A stretch of DNA of 64,000 nucleotides from Rachycentron canadum (lineage: Eukaryota > Chordata > Actinopteri > Carangiformes > Rachycentridae). The notes under the pieces are model-generated. The model saw only the letters and a program-made list of their open reading frames with translations. It was not told the origin of the DNA and made no database searches. Positions 48,916 through 59,966 of the stretch are shown piece by piece. Position 1 is the stretch's first letter, and each line of letters opens with the position of its first letter. Made by a program: the position numbers and the translations under genes. The stretch covers positions 16,374,945 to 16,438,944 of the forward strand of contig CM076668.1 of the NCBI GenBank assembly GCA_038496675.1, given 5' to 3'.

Positions 48916-51900
48916 CCGCACACACACATACACACACACGCACACACACCGGCCATCATTTATTCTCCTGTCTAAGCTTTCAAGCTCCATTAGCCAACTC
49001 CATCGGCTCGTCTTGCTGAAAACCAGGCAGACGCCACCGCAGTTGAGAGTGAGGTGTCACAACATGTTTGGGGGGTAAACACGCATCCGTGAAAAAAACA
49101 AACCAAAAAAAAAAAAAAGATCAGGGGTGCTCGCGTTTCGGTTGTTACCTTTGTACGGGTGCACCATGCCCTCCAGCATTGTGACCGAGTCGTCAGGCTG
49201 AAGCTGCAGGGAAACGTCTCCCACGGCCTCCACCAGCTCGGAGAAGAAGTCGGCGACATCCCCGCAGTTCTCCAGCAGCACGTAGCGGTCCTGTCTGTTG
49301 GTGAAGTACGAGTCGCTCAGGTTGGCCCTGAAGAACGAGAGAAGGACAGAGATTAAGAGAAAGAAAGTGTAAAAGGAGAAATGAAGGCATGTTTCATCAT
49401 GTACATGTGTTTGCTTCAATGGTTGGTCAAATAAACCTATTCTCTGAAACCAAGTGTTTGTGCAGCCAGATTACTCTGAACTCCAGCTTGGAAAAAAAAT
49501 ATCATGCGTGCATGTTATTTATCGCAACATGAGAAGTAAATAAGGTCAAGGTGAGGATTTTTTTGTGCTCGTGTTTCATTCAATCTTGCAAAACATGGAT
49601 CTATTTGTGCATTAGGCCGCAGGTATGACCTTGACTCGCTGTCAACCCAACAGCAGCAGAAAGAGCAGATGTTGTGGTGACACTTTTTGTTGTCTATAAA
49701 CTGCACTGTTGCTGAACTGAAAGGGTGAAATTATCCATGTTGAAACAACGTCTGTTAGGGTGTTGTGGCTGATTCAATCTTTTGACTTTACTTGCCAAGT
49801 GTTGGCAGAGACAGAACAAACTTTTCCATTTCAAGTAAGCATGAAAAACCATGTGAATGCCAAACATAAAACCTGTATTTACTCTAGAAAGATCATCTCA
49901 TATTCAAGGACTAGACAATCACAACAACATCATATATTCTTGCTGAACGGAGAGTAAAGGGGCCCGAACTACGTGTCAGATGGTCAGAGACTGTAGCTCC
50001 TTAAATACTCTGAGGTTAGTGTCCAACCATTACTGGAACTTTCTGAAACTGAACTATCTGCATCACTATGAATTTCTTCCCATCCATTTTCTTCCACTTA
50101 TCTGGGGTCAGGTCACAATGGCAGCAGGCCAAGCAACTCTTTCCGGCTCCTCCTGGGGGATTATAAGGCATTCCCAGATCAGATAGGACAAATTCAGAGA
50201 ATTCTGGGTCTACCTCAAGGTCTCCTCCCAGTTGGACGTAGGAGGCATTATCTTTTTCAGGAAACTACCTCAACTTGTTCAACGTGTAGGAACAGCTGCT
50301 CTACTCCCATCTCCACCTCATGTATCCTAGGGCTGGAGGAAACCACTTCCCATTGGTGAGTGTGGATCAACTGGTAAATTGACAGCTTTTCCTTGTGACT
50401 CAACTCCTGTCAGGCCCTTGTTTTAAATAACATCAGGTCCCTTTAGTCTCCATCGCAGCTGGCTTTTCGTACCGCCTTTAAATGTAGCTTTTAATTTCCA
50501 AAGTGGACGGACAACACATCACAAAAACCTCTTTTCTAGTATAACTCGGTCCAAATGAGCCCCTGTGAGGTATTTAGATTCCTCTTTCTGAAATGGGGGA
50601 GGATGACATTGAAGATTTTTCTTGATGAAAAAGATGTTTTTAATTTTTTCCCACTTGGCTTCAACAAGCTTTCCATGTGCCAACTGGCTCCACTGTTTGT
50701 TAGAACATGTGAGAAGGAAGCCGAATCTGACTGGGTGAAGATGGTCTGTGACAAATACCAATGGTTTATCAAATCACCTGCCAAGTATTTTCTGAAAACA
50801 CCTGGTCTTTTCCAAAGTCTTCCCAGATGATTCTGTGTAACAATCAATCCACCTGCTTCTGTTGTGTTTGTAGCATTAATGTTCCCCCTGTCTAATGTCT
50901 GTTGCTATTATTTTTTATTCCAGCCAAAGCTGCACAGATGAAGTAAGTTCCAGTGAAAAATGAAAATACATCTCTTTACTGCAAAAACTGACTCATGTAT
51001 CAAGGAGCCAAGACTTGTGCCTATCATGGAAGATGATAGCCAAAGAAATGCTAGAATTGACTGAGGGGATTTAATAAGAGGCATCCAGACTTTATTTTGA
51101 TGTGAAAACAGTGTATTTAAGTGACTTTGTTAAGCTTTATTGTTCCTGTTCTGCTGCATGTCTTCTGCATTATCTGTACTAGTACATAATTCAAATTCCA
51201 TGTGCATGTTCACGTGCTTGGCCACTAAAAAACAAACAACAAAAAAAAAAAAACACATCTACACAATCACCCGGTTTAAGGTGAGACTCAAAGATTAGTG
51301 TCGATCCAACCACGTGTGAAATACGGGCACAACTGGAGGACGTGATCATGATGTCCCAGTGAAGTCGACATTTGAACTGTGTTCACCTCATTTTATCCTC
51401 CTGATGATTTCTGTGAAATTTTACATATGAATTCTAAGGTATTGAGAGGCCACAGTGACCTTTGACCTTTGACCACCACAATCTAATCATTTCTAATCAT
51501 CCTTGAGTCCAGGTGAAGGTCGGTGCCGAATTTGAAGAAACCGTAACACCACCGGTCACGGCTGTTGACGCACAATATTTAAAGTGTGATTCATTTTGAG
51601 CTTTAATTGTATTATTTATTGTTTTACAATAGAAAATGAAAATTTCTGTTATTTCCACACAGGTGTGGAAATCTGCTGCATCTTCAAAAACAGGGGTCGT
51701 GTTATTTTCTGGACAATCCAGTTCACGTTTACTCGTCTCTATTGTCTGACACACGTGGTACATTGTTTACTTTCCCCACGAGCTCTGGAGTCTGCTCAGT
51801 TAAAGCAGCGTGTGTCATTTTGTGAACTGAAATGGACTGGAAACCACACTCAGCACAGCAGAGTCCGGCACCGCGCCCACTGGGCTTAGAGCACAACTAC

Positions 51901-54900
51901 TGTTCTCCATTTTACTGCAAATGTTGAAATTACGCTTACCATCATCTTCATGTTTTTGAAAATGTACCGTGGACAAAAACAAGACTAAACAAGGGCGAAG
52001 GCAGACGGGGGTGAGGAGGAGGAGGAGACGAAGGTGAACAGACTAGACTTTCTGTTTAGGAGTCAACGTACCCACTGATGATGATGCTGTCATCAAACAG
52101 GTAGACTTTAATGTGCTGGACTCCGATGGTTTCGTTGAAGCGCTGGGGGACCAGCAGCCTCAGCAGCCCCCTCAGGTCCGGAGTGTGGTACAGGGAGACC
52201 CGCATCTGAGAGGTGAAGCGCTGCAACAGCGGCAGCAGCATGGTCCTCGAGTTAATCTGTCCTGGTGTTAAACATGAGCAAAGGACAAAATGAGGATGAT
52301 GAGCGTGGCGCCCTGCACCGAACAGCTGCCAAAAGATCTGATGAAGAGCAGCTACAACCTCGTGACCCTCGTGTGTAGTCCAGCAGTATGGAGACCTTCA
52401 GGTCAGGAGAACGGCTGCTGTCCTGTGAGCGTTGTAGAGCTTCCTCCATACAGTCCACCTGAAGATAAAAACACGATTTAAGGAGAGCATCGAATAAAAA
52501 GCAAGGATCAAAACTTGACGCTCCAGAACCCGAGATATTTTATACTATATATGGTTTTTTTTTTTTGTCCAGATTAATCAACATCATTTATCAGAATTCC
52601 CCGAGCTAGAAAGGGTTTTATTTATAGTTGAGATATATTCATTAGAACTGCAGAAGACGTATGAACCTGCGGGAGTTTCCTCAGATAACACAAAACTAGT
52701 TGCCGCGTAATGTGAAATTTTATCTACAACAGAATCTGATTGTTTCCATCTAACTGATAAGCTTCAGGTGAAGTGTCGAACCCTCCATTGCACATAGTGG
52801 TTTTCCGCAGAACTAACGTATGGACGTGAAACAAGTTCATTACTCAACTTACAGAAAATGAACAAATAATTAATTCAGTGAATTGGTTGTTTTTTTTTGT
52901 TCACATCCAAAAACGTTTGCTGTTGTAGCTTCACAAATGTGAGGATTTGCTGCTTTTCTGCTTCATATCATTATTAATTTTATGTCTGTGACGAAAACCT
53001 GACGAAAAAAGGCTCTAGGAAATTATAGGCCTTTTTTAAGGCCTTTTTTAATTAATAACATTTAACTGTTTATTTGAGGAAATAAATAAACTATTTTAAT
53101 AGTCAATCATCCATCCAACACGTTCATTTACCATTTTTGTCTGGTTCATATTGTTATTATGTGAATATCTTTAGGACACTTCGTTTTTGCATGTATTTTC
53201 TGTTATTTTACACACAAAGCAATTAATAAACACATAAGCTGATAATGACAATGCTCATTAGTTGAAGGGCAGCCGACAAATTTTTTCAAAATTTTGGTTG
53301 AATTCAAACTTTTTCGCCTTTAATTAAACTGAGGATCTTGAAGCTGCTCAGTTCTTCTCACTCCAGTGGAAAACCTTTGTCGACACTACTTACTTGGAAC
53401 GAGCATCGACAAAAAGGCTTCCTGTGGTCTGTAATCGTGATTCACATCTCACTATGTGACACTGTTCAGCAAACCACAAAATTGAGGTTTGTGCTTAGAT
53501 GTCATCGACTGTCAGGTTTCACAACAGGCCACACTCGATAGCCTCCGAGCCTCATTTGCAACAGTTGTTTCACTGAACTAGTTTAAGTGCAAAATGAACA
53601 GATCTGGTGATTCTGGTTTCAGGTAAAGCTGCTTGAAGTGGAAAAGCACCACACTGACTTTAGTGTCTTTAGTTTATTTATTACACTTTTTTCCCCTCTT
53701 TGTCTCACTACATGAGTGTCTGTAAACAAGAGTGAGTCGCCAAACAAAGAATTGTGAGTATTGATTATTTGGCAGTAGGTATCATTTATCAAACACTATC
53801 CACCTCTTATTATCCGTTTACTGAGTGTGGGAAAAGCATGACTGACTACAAGGAAGTGGGATCTCTTCAGAGGGAACCGCTGTTGCAAACAGAGTCCAAC
53901 TTGGCATTCGTTCCCTTCCTGATATCAAACCAATGCATCTTTTTTTCACTTCTGCTTAATTGTGCATCTGGTACCCGAATGCATTCATTACACGTCACCC
54001 CAGTGTGACTGTTTATGTGCCAGTAAAACATTTCCTCTTCCCAGTAGAGAGCTCTTAGGGGACGTCTGCACCACCAGCACTTCAAGCTCTGGAAGATTCC
54101 TCCAGAGTGAATGTGAATGAGAGAGGGAGCTCTGAGGAAATACTGTTTATCTCCTAATGCTGAGAAGCAGCATTCAGTCATCACGCCGTGCAAGATGTTT
54201 CTTAAGTGTTGACAGTGAATTTAGATGGAAAACATTGGTGTTCTCTCTTACTTTTAACTGAATGTGGGGCCAGAAATGACCCACAACACGATCTGCTGCT
54301 AATTTTAAGTTTCTATCAAGGCTGTGACTGCAGAGCTGCTTATTTTTACATCCAACATGAAGCCAGCTGCACACAAATGTGAAATGTGTCTGCATCCATG
54401 AAGTGGTCGGCACTGTCTAGGTCTAAATTGCCCGTCTGCGTCAGTGTGAGGGTGAAGAGTCGTTTGTCTGTGTTTGTTGGCCCTATGATACACTGGCGGC
54501 CTGTCCAGTGTCAGCTGGGATTTCAGCGACCCTGCAGGGATAAGCTTGAAGATAACGGATGGATGAAATGTATTTTCCTTGGCTAAAAGCAAGAACACAC
54601 CGATATCGCAACACACCAGGAACAAAAATGTGTCTTCTAAACGAAATGAAATGTTTGACCTGGAGGCCAAAGTTTCAACAGAGGAGCACAATTGAGTTTT
54701 TTGGTTTTTTTTTATTTGAGTGTGAATGCGGTCGTTTCCTGTCTCATCAAAGCTGCAGTGATGAAAAACGGCTTATCGCTGATAAATCTGTATCCATGTA
54801 CAGTTCTCTGCAAAAAGGTTTAGGGCCGTTCTCAGCCACCACACAATACTATGAGGGAGGCAGCTGATCAGCCACAAATTCATTCTGCAACCAGAGTCGT

Positions 54901-56161
54901 AAAGAACCACCGTCAGCAACAAGAACAAAGAGTCCTGCAACACATGGTCTGGCCCCCCCGTGGCCCTGATCTCAGTCTGGGAATCCACAGAAGAACTGAG
55001 CCAAGTTCTCTGTGATCCTGGAACAAGCAACCAACCTGTCAAGTGTCTTGAAAAACTGAGAGCAGGTGCAGTGAAGAGAGCAGCAATGAGGGTGAAATAC
55101 TGATTTAAAGAAGGTTTTCACTGTTTACTGCACCTTATTATTATTATTATTATTATGGTATTTACACTTTCATTGCCTACACGTTTTCCACAGAACTGTG
55201 CATGTCAGCAAATAAAGGAAAATAAGTCACAATACAGGGAAGTCCAGTCTGAGGTAAGTGACAGTTTCTAAACCACACATTTTCACACTTTGTCAAAAAA
55301 AAACAAACAACTCTTCTATTTATAAACTGACAGAATAAGATGTTTTCTATTCTAACTATCAATATTAATAAAGTGGAGCAGTACCGACGCCTCACAGAAA
55401 GAAGGTTCAGGGTTCAAACCCCGGGGCCTTTCTTTCTGTTCTCCCTGTACCTGTGTGGGTTCCCCCCCAGGTTCTCCAGCTTCCTCCCACAGTCCAAAGA
55501 CAAGAACGTTTATATTAATCGGTGACTCTATATTCCCCATAAAGACGTGAATGGTTGTATGTCTCCTTATGTGACCTGCCCAGGTTGTACCCCGCCCTCA
55601 CCCAGTGACAGCTGGGATTGGCTCCAGCCCCCGACGACCCTGACAGAGCGGTATAGATGATGGATGGATGGATTTAATCATTTGGCTATAAAACTTAAAA
55701 AACAACTGTTCAAATGTCCGATATATTAAAATCAACTCAGTTTATTGTAACACAAGACAACAAAAAGATGCAATTTCCCCCGTTTAAGAAGCTGGAACGA
55801 TCAAAAAGAACAATTATCAAAGTAGTTGCTGATAAATTTTAGTTGAACACTTGATTAAATTTGTTTTAAGCATCTTAAATAAAACTCTGTTCACCTCCAC
55901 TGGACTGAAGTGAATCTCTGAAACCGACCAAACCTCTCTGCACAGTTTGAAGGTTTTCTGCTCTTTTGTTTTTTTGGGGAAGTGTTCAGGAAGTACCCCT
56001 CCCTCGCCAAATGTCAGCTGGAATTGGCACCAACCCCCATGACCCTGACAGTTCAGCAGTACAGATAACGGATGAATATCAATAAAGTAATCCATTATCA
56101 CTCTATGTTTCCTCTTTCCTGCCTTGTGTTTACACGTTACCACGACCGACAGCGCAGAGGA

Positions 56162-56210
<49 letters not shown>

Positions 56211-59200
56211 ATGGTAACAGCAGTGCCAGGTGTGCCTTTGTGTGTGTGTGCACTTTACTATTACTAGTGAAAAACCCATTAGTAATGTCTTTATTGTCCT
56301 CGAGTTTCCTTTGCATATGACTTGCTCAAGATAAACGTTGTGTTAAACTTACATTGTTTTCACTGCCTGCACCTGCAGTCACAAAAAAAACACACTGCAC
56401 AGGTGCGAGTGTCCGTATCAGTCCAGCACCGTGTTGAGCCTGGGATCCAGGCGTTTTTCAGGATAAACCGCAGACCGCGCTAACATTTTTCTGTTGAATG
56501 GAGCTGAGTTCATTGTTATCAATTACAAGCAAACCTGGACTTTAAAACAAGACACATGGACTCACTGTACCTTACTGACTCACATTTCTCGTAATCCATC
56601 ATCCTGTGAGTTTGCAGAGTTTGGCAGCAAACACATGCGATTCAGATGCTTTTAAGCGTAATTAAGCATGTTTGACTCGTCTCTGCCCTTTTCTGTAATT
56701 CACCTTCTCTGCTGCTGCTCGAACAGTGAGAAAAAAAAAAAGACAAGCAGAATACGATCATCAGTCCAGACTGTGGTTTACTCTGGGTTAATGTTGTTAT
56801 GCTAGGCTTTCCAAGCATGAAGAACAGCAGGCCTTCACATGCCAGCACTGGTCTCCTTATACCCATAAACCCTTGCATTTTGAGGTCACTCCTTGTAGTT
56901 GGCCTGAAGCACATTTTCATTGTGAACAAACCACCCTGCGGTTCTCGGGGAAGAGGACTGACTCACATTTTCTGGCATCTCTGACCAGCTATTTGGCAAG
57001 AGTCTTTGTTTAGATGGCATTGTTCTCACCTGACCAAAACTAAAGAAGTAAATTCTCCACAGTTGTAAAACAGCGTGTTTGAATCTGTGAATCTGTTTCA
57101 CAACAGCGTTTTTTCTCACCAGCTCCTGCTCCAGTTGACCTGTGCCCAGATACAACGAGGCCATCACCACTCGCCTCTTTGCGGTCTTGATCCGTGCCTG
57201 AAGCGACGGGAAAGAAAAAAAAAAAACAAAACAGAGAGTCATGACAGAGAATGAGTTTACTGTACGTGTAGATGCAGGTGTTAAGGAATCTGATCACAAA
57301 GGTCTCTTTTCTCTTAAGAAATAAACTATTTACAGAAAGTGCATTTCCTGCCAGTAGCAGCACGAGACAGAAGGAAATAAACAGAGTTTTAGGAGCTGTG
57401 AAAATAAAAAAATAGACCATCAGCGTTTTCAGGAAATATAGTCATGCAGACAGTTTTTGTCTTAATACAGGTTTGTAAATCCATCACTGGGATTTCTTTC
57501 ACCATTTAGCTTCTTGAGGTTCTCACAGGATTGAAAAATTTCTTCTTCTGACATTTACATTTTCAGCAGTCGGGCTAATCCACAGTTTTTATAGGCACCA
57601 TTTCTTTTGACTCAAAGTCGCCCCAACAAGAGACGTTCACAGCCAATGTCGTTGTGGTAGGAAAGTTATTATTGAATTAAATGTAATTTTTCAACAGCTT
57701 GAGCTACGACCCCAACAAACAAATTCAGCTCATTATCAACTCATTTCTTGATTTAAATCATTTGGCTATAAAAAATAATAATAAAAAAAAAAACCAAACA
57801 AACAATCAATCATCAGTTTAACGTAAGACAACAAAAAGCTGCAACTTCTCCCATTTGAGAAGCTGGAACAATGAACTGACAGGGAAAGTCACAACGGTCT
57901 CATCTTAAGAAATAAACTATTAACAGAAAGTACATTTCCTGCCAGCAGCAGCATGAGACAGAAGGAAAACAGACTTAGGGACTGTGGAAATAAAAAAATA
58001 GCAGCATGTCTTTCTTATTATGTGTAAAATACTTTTGGCGTTCAATGGTTTGGAAATATGTTTGGAAATATTGTCATGCAGAGTTTTTGTCTTAACACAG
58101 GTTTGTATATCCAACACTGATGGTGAGATGCTGATTAAATTAAATTGAATAATCGATTAAATTAGTTTTAGCATCTTCAATAAAACTCTTTTCGCTTCCA
58201 CTGTATTGAAGTGAATCTCGGGGTCTGACCAAGCCTCTCTGCACAGTTTGAAAACACTTTCACTTTTAATTTGACCCTTTAAATATGAAGGACCATTAGA
58301 AATTTTGTTTCTTCCTTAATAGCAACAAAAGATCCTTTTACATTTCATTGTTACATTCATCCTTTTTTAATCCTATAATGTGTGCAGCTTTTATACTGAT
58401 CCGGCATGAGTGGCTTTTCACTTCGCTTCAGGCAACTCTGATGTTTTGGTGGATTACCTAACCAACTATCATCTTAAAATATAATATAACCACAGCCTAG
58501 TGACAATAAGTACCTATCTGTGTGCCAAAAATCATCTATAAATACACACAAAAAGCCATTGAGATGAAACGTTCCCAGTTTTACCAGGTATGGGGAAGTG
58601 TTGCTGAAAGAATTTTTGTTTTTGTGAAGCACACCCATTCCTGTGAACACTTTTTATATATCACCTTCATGTGACAGTGTTAATCTATTATTCGATTAAA
58701 TTGACTTTGAAAAAGGAATTATATCATACGTTATGTTTCTAAACTCATCATATACAGCGACACGTGTACATCAGGGGTCGAGACGGAGATAAAGTCAAAT
58801 ACTTGGAGGGAGATTCTCCTGAAGTCTTCATGTGTAAGATTAACAATGGTTCTGTATGAGGGAAGTTCCTGCCTCTTTCCCCACACTTCATTTGCAGCAT
58901 GTTACTGCTGGGTTGTTCCTGGAGCAGCTGAATAGGCTAAAGTTAGTGGAGGCATGAAAGGATTCCTATGTGGTGACACACAGCAGGTGTGGGATTACAT
59001 TTAAAAAAAAAAAAAAAAAAGGGGTTAGGTTTATAGTGTAAAAAAAAATAGCATCTGGCTTAATAGAAAAGCAAGTTTGTTCTATGTGGTAAAAATAATT
59101 TCAGGGGGTTAATTTCTCAGCGGAGATGATACATTTAGCAAGAATTCGCTGTAACACAAACATATAAAAGGAGACAAGCCTTTTTATAACTAAACAATAA

Positions 59201-59673
59201 CCATATTTCTCGTCAGCTACTGGGTGTTGCTCTTTAAATTCACCATTGAGAGTAAACAATCAAAATCTGATGGGAAAATAGTACTTCCTCAATTATCTGA
59301 AGCACCTTTGCCAACTGTTTGTGGTGTACTTGCCATGGTACATGCAGATATGGAAGATAAAAGATATTGGCAGAGATCGGCCTTTAGATTCCTCTAACTC
59401 CAGCTCTGTTTGTATTTCTGTATTCTTCCAGAACCAGAGTTTATGTTGATGGTGACACTGACCTTCATGGCCTGGTAGAACTGGTCGGGTGAGGTGAGGA
59501 TGTGGATGTGGGTGCCCGGCACTCGAAAGGCGGGTACATGCTCTGCCATCCATCGGAAGTGGGAGCAGAGGCCGTCCGCGCCGTAAGCTCCGGCCGACCC
59601 CGAGGGCCTGGTGACGCGACATGGAGCCGGGTCGGCTTCGGCCAGCAAGGGAGCCAGCAGCAGCACGGAAGAG
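44975..59673 (-). CDS. pgs1: CDP-diacylglycerol-glycerol-3-phosphate 3-phosphatidyltransferase (PGP synthase 1), exons 2-10, 5' partial
   Basis: Makes phosphatidylglycerophosphate from CDP-diacylglycerol and glycerol-3-phosphate in mitochondria, the committed step to cardiolipin (family knowledge). Exons (high to low): 59463-59673, 57120-57197, 52359-52458, 52072-52261, 49149-49327, 46909-47108, 45775-46066, 45208-45356, 44975-45094. Phases agree and give 505 residues; human is 556 as I recall, so about 50 residues with the mitochondrial presequence lie in exon 1 outside the window. PLD-superfamily motifs: [15 protein letters not shown] in exon 5 is a full H-x-K-x4-D-x6-G; the second, HAKGLWYYL (exons 8-9), lacks the Asp. 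The C-terminus [13 protein letters not shown] is strongly conserved. Convergent with cyth1. Confidence 0.96.
45208..45356 (-). CDS. pgs1: pgs1 exon 9 (second HKD-like motif)
   Basis: Acceptor tccttacag, donor gtcggc. Encodes GLWYYLQGQ, then [20 protein letters not shown] and [18 protein letters not shown]. Confidence 0.97.
45775..46066 (-). CDS. pgs1: pgs1 exon 8
   Basis: Acceptor gaccctccag, donor gtggga. Encodes [35 protein letters not shown], then TFHAK, the start of the second HKD-like motif. Confidence 0.97.
46308..46465 (+). repeat. Mixed (TA)/(CA) microsatellite
   Basis: Alternating TATA, CATA and CACA units between pgs1 exons 7 and 8. Both strands show Tyr/Ile/Thr/His-rich open frames that are artefacts of the repeat. 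Confidence 0.95.
46909..47108 (-). CDS. pgs1: pgs1 exon 7
   Basis: Acceptor ggcaactag, donor gtgagg. Encodes [19 protein letters not shown], an acidic linker [15 protein letters not shown], then [20 protein letters not shown]. The linker differs from the mammalian one. Confidence 0.93.
47530..48045 (-). repeat. Three-copy dispersed repeat, copy 2 (-)
   Basis: The reverse complement matches the timp2-intron copy over nearly its full length, including GTGATTGACAGACTGTACCA, CAGAGCAGGTCAGATCC and CTCACTCCTCCTCAGCTCCA. It lies in the pgs1 intron between exons 6 and 7. The short frames in copies 1 and 2 resemble each other only because the DNA is homologous. Confidence 0.8.
48048..49148 (-). other. 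pgs1 intron 6, exon-proximal part
   Basis: Contains a (CA)n-rich microsatellite at 48878-48949 and no coding exon. The exon-distal part holds a dispersed-repeat copy at 47530-48045. Confidence 0.6.
48878..48949 (+). repeat. (CA)n microsatellite
   Basis: CA units with occasional CG and CCG interruptions; both flanks unique. Confidence 0.95.
49149..49327 (-). CDS. pgs1: pgs1 exon 6
   Basis: Acceptor cgttcttcag, donor gtaaca. Encodes [20 protein letters not shown], then [17 protein letters not shown] and MVHPYK. Confidence 0.97.
50083..50360 (-). repeat. LINE-associated dispersed repeat fragment
   Basis: Plus strand begins CCATCCATTTTCTTCCACTT and continues ATCTGGGGTCAGGTCACAAT, then GCAGCAGGCCAAGC, a pattern I recognise from memory as extremely common in teleosts, here diverged. 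Element orientation is probably minus. The family was not assigned. Confidence 0.55.
51375..51575 (+). repeat. Dispersed teleost repeat fragment
   Basis: Contains GGCCACAGTGACCTTTGACC, TTTGACCACCA, ATCCTTGAGTCCAGGTGAAG and CCGAATTTGAAGAAA, then GGTCACGGCTGT. The order fits a common fish repeat remembered from other genomes; truncated and non-coding. Confidence 0.55.
52072..52261 (-). CDS. pgs1: pgs1 exon 5 (first HKD motif)
   Basis: Acceptor aacaccag, donor gtacgt. Encodes [27 protein letters not shown], then the catalytic [15 protein letters not shown]. Confidence 0.97.
52359..52458 (-). CDS. pgs1: pgs1 exon 4
   Basis: Acceptor tttatcttcag, donor gttgta. Encodes [13 protein letters not shown] then [14 protein letters not shown]. 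Slightly weak donor. Confidence 0.95.
54408..54570 (+). repeat. SINE-like dispersed repeat, 3' part
   Basis: Shares TCTAAATTGCCCGTCTG-type, GGCCTGTCCAG, TGTCAGCTGGGAT and GATGGATGAA blocks with the fuller copy 960 bases downstream. Confidence 0.6.
54815..55110 (+). mobile_element. Tc1/mariner transposase relic
   Basis: Frame fragments resemble the C-terminal third of a Tc1-type transposase: TNSFCNQSR, the phrase CACATGGTCTGGCCCCCCCG (MVWPP), then CTGATCTCAGTCTGGGAATC where intact relatives read PDLN..ES.W, and [22 protein letters not shown]. Deletions removed the second catalytic-Asp block and stops interrupt it. Confidence 0.6.
55371..55676 (+). repeat. SINE-like dispersed repeat, near-complete copy
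   Basis: Contains GTGGAGCAGTACCGACGCCT, GGGTTCAAACCCCGGGGCC (B-box-like), GTTCTCCCTGTACCTGTGTG, GCTTCCTCCCACAGTCCAAA, GTGACAGCTGGGATTGGCTC and a (GGAT)n-like tail. Same type as 54408-54570 and 55978-56082. The B-box resemblance suggests, but does not prove, tRNA ancestry. Confidence 0.7.
55978..56082 (+). repeat. SINE-like dispersed repeat, tail fragment
   Basis: TGTCAGCTGGAATTGGCACC, CCCCCATGACCCTGACAG and AGATAACGGATGAAT match the last third of the copy at 55371-55676. Confidence 0.55.
56165..56208 (+). repeat. (GT)n microsatellite
   Basis: About 22 perfect GT units. Confidence 0.98.
57120..57197 (-). CDS. pgs1: pgs1 exon 3
   Basis: Acceptor gtcgcttcag, donor gtgaga. Exactly 26 codons: [20 protein letters not shown] then QLEQEL. 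Confidence 0.96.
57297..57491 (+). repeat. Local duplication, copy A
   Basis: Same order as 57891-58122: CTTAAGAAATAAACTATT, ACATTTCCTGCCAG-like, GAGACAGAAGGAAA, AAATAAAAAAATAG, GTCATGCAGA and CAGGTTTGTA. Both copies lie in pgs1 intron 2, about 600 bases apart. Confidence 0.8.
57891..58122 (+). repeat. Local duplication, copy B
   Basis: Direct-orientation partner of 57297-57491, with about 40 extra bases around 58020-58065. Confidence 0.8.
59463..59673 (-). CDS. pgs1: pgs1 exon 2
   Basis: Acceptor tttcctccag, donor gtcagt (minus strand). Encodes [29 protein letters not shown] and [16 protein letters not shown], matching the region just after the mitochondrial presequence. Confidence 0.93.
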
Positions 59674-59890
59674 CTGGAGGAAACAAGGAAACCACAAGAA
59701 GTAGGTATTATGTCAGTTCAGCAGAAAATTGGCAGCCAATTGGCAAATCGGCTGCATAAATGGAGCTAATTGTGACAATTAGTTTATTAATCAGAAAATA
59801 ATCCATAACCAGTTGATTGATTAATTAATTCATCAAATTATTCTTCATCTATTATTTTCTCAATTAACCAATTAATTGTTAATCTAATCA

Positions 59891-59966
59891 TAACGTAACA
59901 TAACATATTGCAACATGTAACGTAGGATAACATAACATCGTAACATAGCCTGATGTAACACAACAT
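59891..59966 (+). repeat. Degenerate AACATA/GTAACATA short tandem repeat
   Basis: Repeated CGTAACATAACAT, CATGTAACGTAG and TAACATAACATCGTAACATA units. Confidence 0.7.

Larger units (their letters stand above)
49328..52071 (-). other. pgs1 intron 5
   Basis: No coding exon. Contains a LINE-associated repeat fragment (50083-50360), an unrecognised 91-codon frame (50555-50830), and a dispersed repeat (51375-51575). Confidence 0.6.
52459..57119 (-). other. pgs1 intron 3
   Basis: No coding exon. It is rich in repeats: three fragments of one SINE-like repeat (54408-54570, 55371-55676, 55978-56082), a Tc1 relic (54815-55110), (ATT)n at 55134-55157 and a (GT)n at 56165-56208. Confidence 0.65.
57198..59462 (-). 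other. pgs1 intron 2
   Basis: No coding exon. Holds the local direct duplication and a segment (57752-57880 with 58136-58252) related to 55673-55945 in the next intron, including GACAACAAAAAG, GAGAAGCTGGAAC and CCTCTCTGCACAGTTTGAA. A-run at 59003-59020. Confidence 0.6.

Noticed and set aside
55371..55420. tRNA gene suggested by a B-box-like GGTTCAAACCCC
   Set aside because: No cloverleaf could be built; it belongs to a dispersed SINE-like repeat.
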